IMG/VR virus record: IMGVR_UViG_3300043786_001220
Coordinates: 1 to 28,300 of that record
Length of the DNA stretch: 28,300 bases
Direction: 5' to 3' (one strand)
Source: a virus
Shown: one piece after another, positions 22,913 to 28,300 of the stretch
Numbering within the stretch: position 1 is the stretch's first letter
Layout of the letters: each line of letters begins with the position of its first letter
Made by a program: the position numbers and the translations under genes
The notes under the pieces: model-generated
Database searches by the model: none
Seen by the model: the letters and a program-made list of their open reading frames with translations, nothing else
Told to the model about the DNA's origin: nothing

Positions 22913-23718
22913 GAATCTCCGTCGGGATACTGTCCGCGCCAAGGCCGGAACCCACTCTAAATAAGTGTTCGACTGCCATTGCCGAGTCGGGCTTCAGCTT
23001 GATCCATCACGCGACGGAATCAGAGAGCCGGCATTTTCTGTCGCCGTGTGAGTTTGAGCGATCACCGACGGGATCTCTGGGCAACTTCCAGAACTGGCTG
23101 CAGACTGCGAGAGATCTGCTCACAATGGACCACGACGCAATCCTGATCGCCGAGGATGATGCGTTGTTCTGCCGGGACGTGCATGCACTTCTGCAGCGGG
23201 ATCTCTGGCCTGCGGCGGACTGCGGGTGCGTGTCGTTGTACTGTCCTGCAATGTCGCATTACAAGCAGAGTTCCTCGGGACTGCACAAAACGCGGATTGC
23301 CCGTGCAGAGCCGATGACGAACAGAACGAATCTCGTCGGCGCGCTCGCTCTTGCGTTTCCTGCGTCGGTGCTGAGAGAACTGGTTTACCACGACTCGATT
23401 AGCCAGTGGGGAGGATCTCACATGCAGGCGAGTAATCCGAAGACAAAGCCATACCAGCGGAAGGCAGTCGACACATGGATTGGCAGAACTCTGATTTCAA
23501 TGGGTCGATCGATCTGGCATTATTCCCCGAGCCTCGTGCAGCATTACGTTCCGAATCCGAAAATTGCAAATTCGTCGCTTGGGCATGGAATGGCGATTGG
23601 AAACCGCCAGTCGCGATCGTGGGCTGGAAATTCAAAACGGAGTGTGCTGGAGATGATTCCGGCCAACAAGGAAAAGTTTGATGTCGCAAGTTCCGGTCTA
23701 CCTGAACATCAGGTCTGA
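22909..23718 (+). CDS. Glycosyltransferase-like protein, GT25-like (269 aa)
   Basis: It starts with GTG at 22909 in a GTGA overlap. The N-terminal part (MRISVGILSAPRPEP) and DAILIAEDDALFCRDV at residues 76-91, with EDD at 82-84, are typical of GT25 and related GT-A transferases. Later elements include NLVGALALAFPASVLREL and YQRKAVDTWIGRTLISMG, where VDTWIG fits the acidic acceptor-loop motif. The basic tail from about 240 is less conserved-looking and its last 38 bases overlap the next gene. The enzyme should be cytoplasmic. Confidence 0.7.
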   Translation: MRISVGILSAPRPEPTLNKCSTAIAESGFSLIHHATESESRHFLSPCEFERSPTGSLGNFQNWLQTARDLLTMDHDAILIAEDDALFCRDVHALLQRDLWPAADCGCVSLYCPAMSHYKQSSSGLHKTRIARAEPMTNRTNLVGALALAFPASVLRELVYHDSISQWGGSHMQASNPKTKPYQRKAVDTWIGRTLISMGRSIWHYSPSLVQHYVPNPKIANSSLGHGMAIGNRQSRSWAGNSKRSVLEMIPANKEKFDVASSGLPEHQV

Positions 23719-24397
23719 ATATGCAGAAGCGGATAGTTCGAGGTATCGGTTTTCGCTGACTGAGAACATTCTGATCCCAAGCCTGAAGAATCAGGTTGCC
23801 CGAGGCGCGATCATCTTCCTGCAGCAGTCTCCGATGGATCCGTACTTCAAGCGGCGGGAGAAAGCATTTCGATCCATCACGGATAAAGTGATCCCGATGC
23901 ACGAGAAGGAAAGCATGGAGTTGCCGGCCAGAGTCGAGGCGACGATTGGCGACGACGACTTTCTTGGGCCGGAGTTTGTCCAAAAGATGCGGATGGGCTT
24001 TGTGCCAGAGCGCGGAAACGTCCAGATGTTTATGCCGCACGGGTACATTTTCTTCGAGGGAGCCCTGCATCCTTGGCGGAACAAGGACGATTTCATTGAG
24101 ATCACGCAGTACGGCAACCCAAGTTCGCCGGTGGTTCGGCACGAGGGATTCAGGATTGCGGACACTCCGCAGTGGATTTACTGCAGGCATCAGATGAATT
24201 TTAACCCGCTTTCGGCTTCAGAAGTTAATGCTCCTGAGATAAAACTGGCTGCGTGGAAGGGTTGGGCACAGAAAATAGTGGCGCGCTATTGCCAAACTCA
24301 AGTGCTGACGGCGACTGCGAATGGGTGTACTTTGCATCCTACAAAAAGCAAGTCGATGATGTACGCTAAGGGGTCTGCTCGTAGTCGAAGGAAATGA
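23681..24397 (+). CDS. Putative rhamnosyltransferase-like glycosyltransferase (238 aa)
   Basis: I use the ATG at 23681, 6 bases after AAGGAA; a TTG one codon earlier is also open. The product has VYLNIRSEYAEADSSRYRFSL at the start, RVEATIGDDDFLGPEFVQK at 84-102 with a DDD metal motif at 91-93, and a strand-rich C-terminal half containing FMPHGYIFFEGALHPW. This layout resembles the putative rhamnosyl transferase family. Its last ~35 residues are basic and rather low in structure. It closes the cassette of sugar enzymes. The next gene, a membrane protein, overlaps it by four bases. Confidence 0.65.
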   Translation: MSQVPVYLNIRSEYAEADSSRYRFSLTENILIPSLKNQVARGAIIFLQQSPMDPYFKRREKAFRSITDKVIPMHEKESMELPARVEATIGDDDFLGPEFVQKMRMGFVPERGNVQMFMPHGYIFFEGALHPWRNKDDFIEITQYGNPSSPVVRHEGFRIADTPQWIYCRHQMNFNPLSASEVNAPEIKLAAWKGWAQKIVARYCQTQVLTATANGCTLHPTKSKSMMYAKGSARSRRK

Positions 24398-24672
24398 TCA
24401 TGGACTGTCTGGTTTGCTGGCTGGCAACATTTGGATTCGCTTTCACCATCGCGTTGACGCATGGCCCGCTGGGCCTGTTTAAGACGATGCGGGAGAAAGT
24501 GAAGGCTCGCTTCGGCGAAAAGCACTGGGTGACAATCGGAATTGGCTGTCCTGTATGCCTGTCGTGCTGGATCGCAATTCCGTTCACTATAGCCTCAGAT
24601 ACTGGAGGCATCCTGATGTGGGCGTCGAGCGTGGGGTTCACCTGCGCTGTGACAAGCATCAGTCCCGATTAA
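24394..24672 (+). CDS. Membrane protein, DUF1360-like (92 aa)
   Basis: The 92-residue product has two or three hydrophobic segments: residues 5-22, GCPVCLSCWIAIPFTIA around 51-67 and GILMWASSVGFTCAVT near 72-87. The loop FKTMREKVKARFG and CPVCLSC pattern match DUF1360-type phage membrane proteins. Start is the ATG at 24394 (ATGA overlap) or the ATG two codons later. Such proteins are often found near lysis genes and their function is not established. A strong hairpin follows. Confidence 0.65.
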   Translation: MIMDCLVCWLATFGFAFTIALTHGPLGLFKTMREKVKARFGEKHWVTIGIGCPVCLSCWIAIPFTIASDTGGILMWASSVGFTCAVTSISPD

Positions 24673-24674
24673 GT

Positions 24675-24735
24675 CCACTGCCCGGGCCATGGTGTGATTC
24701 CTTCGCACTTCCATGGAGACGCCCTCGGGCAGTGG
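24675..24735 (+). other. Long RNA hairpin between membrane-protein genes
   Basis: CCACTGCCCG (24675-24684) pairs perfectly with CGGGCAGTGG (24726-24735). Inside it, CCATGG (24687-24692) pairs with CCATGG (24711-24716) and TGTG (24693-24696) with CGCA (24704-24707, one G-U). No T-run follows, so it is not a simple terminator. It ends 22 bases before the next ATG, outside its ribosome binding site. It may block exonucleases, or set relative levels of the genes on each side. Confidence 0.75.
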
Positions 24736-24757
24736 CAACTTTACCTTGGAGATAAAC

Positions 24758-24961
24758 ATGAAAAATGCAAGCTGGAAAACAACCGCCGCTGGTATCGTCG
24801 CGGCGCTGAGTATTTTGCTTCATCAGGCAAATGCATATTTGGATACAGATCCGCAGACAGTGTTTGATCTGACTCAGGTCATTGCTGCTTTTGGGATGCT
24901 GTGGATGGGAATTTCTGCTCGGGACAACAACGTCACGAGCGAACAGGCAAAGGCAAAGTAG
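24758..24961 (+). CDS. Holin-like small membrane protein (67 aa)
   Basis: I use the ATG at 24758 with GGAG 7 bases upstream; an earlier in-frame start at 24713 lies in the hairpin. The product has two hydrophobic stretches, TAAGIVAALSILLHQANAYL (about 8-27) and VIAAFGMLWMGISA (about 40-53), a short polar loop with DTDPQTVFDLTQ, and a polar end (RDNNVTSEQAKAK). This size and topology are typical of holins and of small phage membrane proteins of unknown role. It heads the group that contains the papain-like peptidase. Confidence 0.6.
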   Translation: MKNASWKTTAAGIVAALSILLHQANAYLDTDPQTVFDLTQVIAAFGMLWMGISARDNNVTSEQAKAK

Positions 24962-24985
24962 TTTCACAGTTCAGAAAGGCGTCTC

Positions 24986-25342
24986 ATGAACAATTTGAAT
25001 AAACAAGCTCGACTTGCTGCGGATCGCGTCGATCCCTCAGTCGGGTTCGATCCAATCACAATTCTTACGATTATCACTCAGGTGCTTCCGTTCCTGGCTT
25101 CGTGCTGGAATCGCAACGACTCCCCGGATCCGGCGGAATCAAAGAAGAAGTTGCAGGCTTATGCGGAGAAAAATCCGCAGGCATTGCTGAAACGCACGGC
25201 ACGACGTGTGCGATCTGAGTCAGACGAGAAGATGACCAAACTGGAATCCTTCGATATCGCCAGGGCGATTATTGAGCAGGCACTGTCTGCGGATGACGAG
25301 ACGGTCGCAGCCTGTTGCGCGGAAGCACCGGAGGGGCTATGA
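24986..25342 (+). CDS. Hypothetical protein with one hydrophobic segment (118 aa)
   Basis: Function unknown. AAAGGCG precedes the ATG at 24986. A hydrophobic segment (PITILTIITQVLPFLASCW, about residues 23-41) is followed by a long basic and helical region (ESKKKLQAYAEKNPQALLKRTARRVRSE) and an amphipathic C-terminus with a CC pair. It could be a membrane-bound lysis accessory or a structural protein. The stop overlaps the next start (ATGA). Confidence 0.55.
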   Translation: MNNLNKQARLAADRVDPSVGFDPITILTIITQVLPFLASCWNRNDSPDPAESKKKLQAYAEKNPQALLKRTARRVRSESDEKMTKLESFDIARAIIEQALSADDETVAACCAEAPEGL

Positions 25343-26202
25343 AAGAGTTGATTTTATTCCTGAGTGTCTGCCTTGGTGCGATATTGGCGGCGATTCAGGA
25401 CGACCCGACGGTTCAGAAACCTGCTCCAGACAGAATTGATCTGGAGCCACAGATTATCTTCCCGACGATCCCGGTAATCGACGAGGGGGATGTTCCGGAG
25501 GAAGATCTCCCTGTTCCTCCGGTGCGTCCGAAACGTGGACCGGAGTTTGTGTCGAAGCTGAGCGAAGAGACTTGGCTCGTCGTTGAATCGCCGGGGCCGC
25601 TGATGATCTTTGACTTCCCGGAAGGACTGGTCGAGATCGATTCAGACGACGGTGCCAGACCGATGAAGGTCAAAGGAAAATTCGCTGACGGCACAGGGAA
25701 AGTCGAGACTCGCACATTCACGAGCAAGCACTTGTATTTCGTGAATGCTGTGAAGTCTGGTGAGATGGAGATGTTGATCATCCCTGAGGGAGCGATCAAC
25801 AAGAAGCAATCTCAGCGACATAAGATTGTGGTGATGGGCGAGGCGCCGAAACCTCCACCGGATCCGGAACCTGAACCTGAACCAATGCCAGTTCCGACGG
25901 GGAATGTGGTCATTGCGATTGTCGAGGACGCACAGAACCGCAAGCCTGATACGGCGATTCTGCTGAATGCGATGGCGGGATGGAATGCTTTGAAAGACGC
26001 TGGGAATGACTGGCGTCTTTATGACGTTGCGACCAGCGAGCCAAAGGGAAAGCAGGCAGTCGAGGATGCGAAGTCTGCTGAACTTCCGGCGATGATCATT
26101 CGCGACAAGGAGACCGACAAGATCCTGCGAGTGATTCCGTTGCCGAAAGATTTCGACTCGTTGAAAAGAATTCTTTCCGAACTGGGGGTGAAAGGTGTCT
26201 GA
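25339..26202 (+). CDS. Exported two-domain protein with thioredoxin-like C-terminus (287 aa)
   Basis: The ATG at 25339 (ATGA overlap) gives a signal peptide, MKELILFLSVCLGAILAA; an upstream in-frame start at 25315 would not. Then come a Pro/acidic linker (about 27-65), a beta-rich domain (about 70-160), a linker of Pro-Glu-Pro repeats (PPPDPEPEPEPMPVP near 173-187) and a C-terminal domain whose pattern VVIAIVEDAQ, LPAMIIRDKETDKILRVIPLP and FDSLKRIL resembles a thioredoxin fold without the CxxC. It would act outside the cytoplasm, perhaps as a binding or scaffold protein. The next gene starts 8 bases before its end. Confidence 0.55.
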   Translation: MKELILFLSVCLGAILAAIQDDPTVQKPAPDRIDLEPQIIFPTIPVIDEGDVPEEDLPVPPVRPKRGPEFVSKLSEETWLVVESPGPLMIFDFPEGLVEIDSDDGARPMKVKGKFADGTGKVETRTFTSKHLYFVNAVKSGEMEMLIIPEGAINKKQSQRHKIVVMGEAPKPPPDPEPEPEPMPVPTGNVVIAIVEDAQNRKPDTAILLNAMAGWNALKDAGNDWRLYDVATSEPKGKQAVEDAKSAELPAMIIRDKETDKILRVIPLPKDFDSLKRILSELGVKGV

Positions 26203-27001
26203 GGAAATCGAACAGATCATTGATGAGACTGGCGAGACTCGCCGACTCGGATCTCTGGCTCCTCAGGAGGGATTCGTATCGGCGTTCAACACGTTTGAGC
26301 AGGAGCATCCGGTCTGGGATGACGCTGACATCAAACGGGTGATTCTGGATGCGAACAGAACTCCGCGCCGGACAGTGTTTACCAAGGAGTGGATTCAGAG
26401 CCAGGGCAACTTTGGCTCCTGCAACGGATACGCTGGCGCTGGCGCCTTGTCAAAAGCCCGATACCTGCGAGGCATTCAGGACAAGCTGAAACTTTCCGGA
26501 GCGTTCATCTACTCACTCATCAATGGTGGGCAGGATAACGGTTCTGCTTTGGAGAGCGGGCTGAAGGTTATTGGCACTCACGGAGCTCCGCCAGAGACTT
26601 TGGTTCCGTGGAACATGATTTACCCCAAGCAGCAGCCATCAAACGCCAAGGCAGAAGCGCTGAAGCATCGTGGGCTGAAATGCTACGCTGTGCAGACAAA
26701 GCAGGGATTCCGGACAGCTTTGGCTGCGGGGTTTCCTGTGATCGTTGCTGTTCACGCCGGACGCAATTTCCAGAGAGTGAATGCCCAGGGGATTGCCTCG
26801 GCGGATTCCGGCGGCGGCAACCATGCGATCCACTGCGACGACATCAGGATCGTTGGCGGGCAGGAAGTTTACGACTCCTGCAATTCGTGGGGCGTGACTT
26901 ACGGCGATCAGGGTCGGGCTTTCCTGACGTGGGATTCGTTTGCTCAGACGTTTGGCCGGCACAAATTTTACGCTGTCTCCAGCACTCTCGAAGCGGAGTA
27001 G
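26195..27001 (+). CDS. Papain-like (C1-type) cysteine peptidase
   Basis: The 268-residue protein starts with GTG at 26195 after a G-rich ribosome binding site. It has the full papain set: QGNFGSCNGYA with oxyanion Gln70 and nucleophile Cys76, GGGNHAIHCDDI with His210, and SCNSWG with Asn230 followed by the conserved SWG. The first ~60 residues may be a short propeptide-like or specificity region. There is no signal peptide, so release through a holin or injection with the virion would be needed for an envelope target. Peptidases of this clan are rare in phage lysis regions, where muramidases or amidases are normal. Confidence 0.85.
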   Translation: MSEEIEQIIDETGETRRLGSLAPQEGFVSAFNTFEQEHPVWDDADIKRVILDANRTPRRTVFTKEWIQSQGNFGSCNGYAGAGALSKARYLRGIQDKLKLSGAFIYSLINGGQDNGSALESGLKVIGTHGAPPETLVPWNMIYPKQQPSNAKAEALKHRGLKCYAVQTKQGFRTALAAGFPVIVAVHAGRNFQRVNAQGIASADSGGGNHAIHCDDIRIVGGQEVYDSCNSWGVTYGDQGRAFLTWDSFAQTFGRHKFYAVSSTLEAE

Positions 27002-27003
27002 TC

Positions 27004-27600
27004 ATGCAAAACGTCGTCTTTCTGCTTCTGTGCTGTATTTCCGGGCCTCCGGAGATCTTTTCGGCTACTGGCGTTTACGCTGAAAAGCCGAAGGCGGCTC
27101 CTGCTCCATACCTGCTCATGTTCACCGCAGAATGGTGCGGACCATGTCAGGCATGGAAAAAGTCAGGGAAGAAGAAGCAGATCGAGGAAGCCGGCGTTTC
27201 GGTGACGTTCGTCGACATCGACAAGAATCCAGAGTACCGGATCGCCGGAGGACCGCTTCCAGCAGTGGATCGGTTCCCGACGTTCTGGCTGATGGTTCCA
27301 CCGAATCAGAAGCCTGTGAAGGTGTGGTTTGGTACAGTTTCACACTTGGATGTGCGGGCGAATTTGCGAATTCGCAGGTCAAAGGAAGATCTGGACAAAT
27401 GGGTTCGAAGCAATTACACCGAGCAAACCACGTTAAAGATGGGCATGGAAAAGAATGCGGACGTTTACTTGCATCTCACGGATGGGACAGAAAACACGCA
27501 CGTTTTCACAAAAGAGCAGGTTTTAGGGCTGGATTTGTGGGTTGCTTTGGCACTTCATGATGCTTTGCATTCCGCAAAGATCAGTCCGTTTGTAGACTGA
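27004..27600 (+). CDS. Exported thioredoxin-like protein with WCGPC site (198 aa)
   Basis: The ATG at 27004 has GGAG upstream and begins a hydrophobic signal (MQNVVFLLLCCISG), which may be cleaved near residue 26 or act as a lipoprotein signal at Cys10/11. The active site AEWCGPCQAW has Cys45 and Cys48, and RFPTFWL supplies the cis-Pro at 92. The core is a thioredoxin fold; the C-terminal ~70 residues (after about 130) are an extra domain. It may reduce or shuffle disulfides in the periplasm or in the Cys-rich virion proteins of this phage, though the latter assemble in the cytoplasm. Confidence 0.8.
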   Translation: MQNVVFLLLCCISGPPEIFSATGVYAEKPKAAPAPYLLMFTAEWCGPCQAWKKSGKKKQIEEAGVSVTFVDIDKNPEYRIAGGPLPAVDRFPTFWLMVPPNQKPVKVWFGTVSHLDVRANLRIRRSKEDLDKWVRSNYTEQTTLKMGMEKNADVYLHLTDGTENTHVFTKEQVLGLDLWVALALHDALHSAKISPFVD

Positions 27601-27645
27601 GTTGCTATTCTACGGGAAGAGAATTTGGCAACAGGAGCCGCAGCA

Positions 27646-27867
27646 GTGAACATATCAGCAGAAATCATCTTGGGGATTATCACAACGCTTGGTGCTGTCC
27701 TCAGCGGCGCGGTCGGGAAGATGTGGATTTGGTTTACCGCTGAACTTCGCGAATGCAAGGACGACAGAAAAAACCTGCATGATCGCGTCGAAGTGATGCA
27801 CAACAACATTGCTGAGATCAGCACAACCGTTGGACGGCTTGAAGGCCGATTGAGTGACGACAAATGA
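27646..27867 (+). CDS. Small membrane protein with coiled coil (73 aa)
   Basis: GTG at 27646 with AGGAG 9 bases upstream is my preferred start; a TTG at 27625 is also possible. One hydrophobic segment (IILGIITTLGAVLSGAVGKMWIWF) is followed by a charged helix with heptad character (ELRECKDDRKNLHDRVEVMHNNIAEIS), ending RLEGRLSDDK. The layout resembles phage proteins that anchor a cytoplasmic or periplasmic coil to the membrane, such as holin partners or i-spanin-like proteins. Its TGA overlaps the next ATG. Confidence 0.6.
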   Translation: MNISAEIILGIITTLGAVLSGAVGKMWIWFTAELRECKDDRKNLHDRVEVMHNNIAEISTTVGRLEGRLSDDK

Positions 27868-27959
27868 AAAAGACTGTGAATGGCCTTGCGGTGGTGCTGA
27901 GTTGGGTTTGGGACGCAACGGGCGGGCTGATTTATTCAGTTTGGAAGCAGTTGCAGTAA
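27864..27959 (+). CDS. Small hydrophobic peptide (31 aa)
   Basis: The ATG at 27864 overlaps the preceding stop (ATGA). The 31 residues have a basic start (MKKTVNG) and a hydrophobic/aromatic body (LAVVLSWVWDATGGLIYSVWKQ), consistent with an amphipathic or membrane-inserting peptide. Coupling with the preceding membrane protein hints at a two-part lysis function. Too short to classify. Confidence 0.45.
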   Translation: MKKTVNGLAVVLSWVWDATGGLIYSVWKQLQ

Positions 27960-28003
27960 ACGCGGACTCGTTGATCCGCTGTTGATTTGGAATCGAGTAA
28001 ATC

Positions 28004-28174
28004 ATGAGTGACGTTAGTGAAGCACTGCAAAGACTAATTGCCGCAGCGAGACCATTTATTAGTGCAGATGTTGTCGATGAAACTACAGGAACAATTCCGC
28101 TGATGGAAGAACTGGCCTCAGCGATTGAGCAAGCTGAATCAGTACTTGCAGGAGATGATAACAATGAATCCTAG
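28004..28174 (+). CDS. Small acidic hypothetical protein (56 aa)
   Basis: Unknown. The frame from the ATG at 28004 gives an acidic, helical protein (SEALQRLIAAARPFISADVV, MEELASAIEQAESVLAG) with no membrane segment and no Cys. Only a weak ribosome binding site is seen. Its last 11 bases overlap the next gene. It is more AT-rich in codon use than the structural genes and may belong to a different functional group. Confidence 0.55.
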   Translation: MSDVSEALQRLIAAARPFISADVVDETTGTIPLMEELASAIEQAESVLAGDDNNES

Positions 28175-28300
28175 TGAACTTAAAACCCTGATCGAATCAG
28201 ACAGTGAAGCACTGGCACACTGGAACGCAGGTCGGCACGCTGCTTGTGCGGCACGTTGTTCTGTAATCGCTCCAGTTATTCGCCAGCCCGTTGACGGTGG
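28164..28300 (+). CDS. Hypothetical protein, cut by the window end
   Basis: AGGAG at 28150-28154 precedes the ATG at 28164. The visible 45 residues start MNPSELKTLIESDSEALAHW and continue with small and Cys residues (AACAARC) and VIAPVIRQPVDGG. The frame is open at the window edge. The start resembles short phage proteins of unknown role found near late genes; no function is proposed. Confidence 0.55.
   Translation, partial: MNPSELKTLIESDSEALAHWNAGRHAACAARCSVIAPVIRQPVDG

Noticed and set aside
23399-24190. 263-residue open frame on the minus strand
   Set aside because: It lies opposite two glycosyltransferase genes with clear motifs, has an Arg/His-rich shadow composition and no family features.
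26608-27003. Upstream extension of the thioredoxin-like gene
   Set aside because: The extra 132 codons overlap the papain-like peptidase in another frame and would bury the signal peptide; the ATG at 27004 has a good ribosome binding site.
27960-28003. Terminator after the 31-aa peptide gene
   Set aside because: Only a 5-bp stem (GCGGA/TCCGC) with a poor T-run; too weak to call.

Overview
The window is the late (virion assembly) region of a tailed double-stranded DNA phage or prophage with a siphovirus-like gene plan. Every gene I can support is on the + strand. Gene order is the classical one: large terminase, portal, capsid protease/scaffold, a small head protein, major capsid protein, neck proteins, tail tube, tail assembly chaperone with a programmed -1 frameshift, tape measure, tail-tip proteins. 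The host cannot be fixed from the sequence. A Gram-negative environmental bacterium, possibly a planctomycete, is a low-confidence guess from base composition, the number of exported proteins and the Cys/Ser-rich virion proteins. No integrase, repressor, replication gene, tRNA or CRISPR array is visible, so lysogeny cannot be judged.

Layout. 1-333: seven and a half copies of a 27-bp tandem repeat and an A-rich spacer. 334-1320: small unknown genes, one exported. 1331-1375: terminator. 1389-3065: HTH protein (candidate small terminase) and TerL. 3143-3802: exported unknown protein, strong terminator, small Cys protein. 3860-8475: portal, a 19-residue Cys/Lys/Gly peptide, protease-scaffold, probable decoration protein, major capsid protein, terminator. 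8503-11892: neck, tail terminator, tail tube and chaperone genes. 11885-17647: tape measure and three Cys-rich tail proteins. 17644-24397: a tightly coupled cassette with six predicted glycosyltransferase domains in five proteins, two SAM-dependent methyltransferases and one radical SAM enzyme. 24394-27959: membrane proteins, two exported proteins with thioredoxin-type folds (one with a WCGPC active site, one degenerate) and, between them, a papain-like cysteine peptidase. 27960-28300: two small genes, the last cut by the window edge.

How it may work together. Many genes overlap by four bases (ATGA or GTGA), so large blocks are probably translated as coupled units. The sugar cassette lies directly behind the tail genes in the same transcription direction, and several virion proteins carry Ser/Ala/Asp/Glu-rich tracts. 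I infer that the cassette may glycosylate and methylate virion proteins. Modification of a host surface glycan is the main alternative. The Cys-rich head-tail and tail proteins, with an exported thioredoxin-like protein, suggest disulfide or metal stabilisation. No recognisable muramidase or amidase endolysin is present where lysis genes are expected. The papain-like peptidase, flanked by small membrane proteins, is the most striking candidate for a lysis or envelope-directed role.
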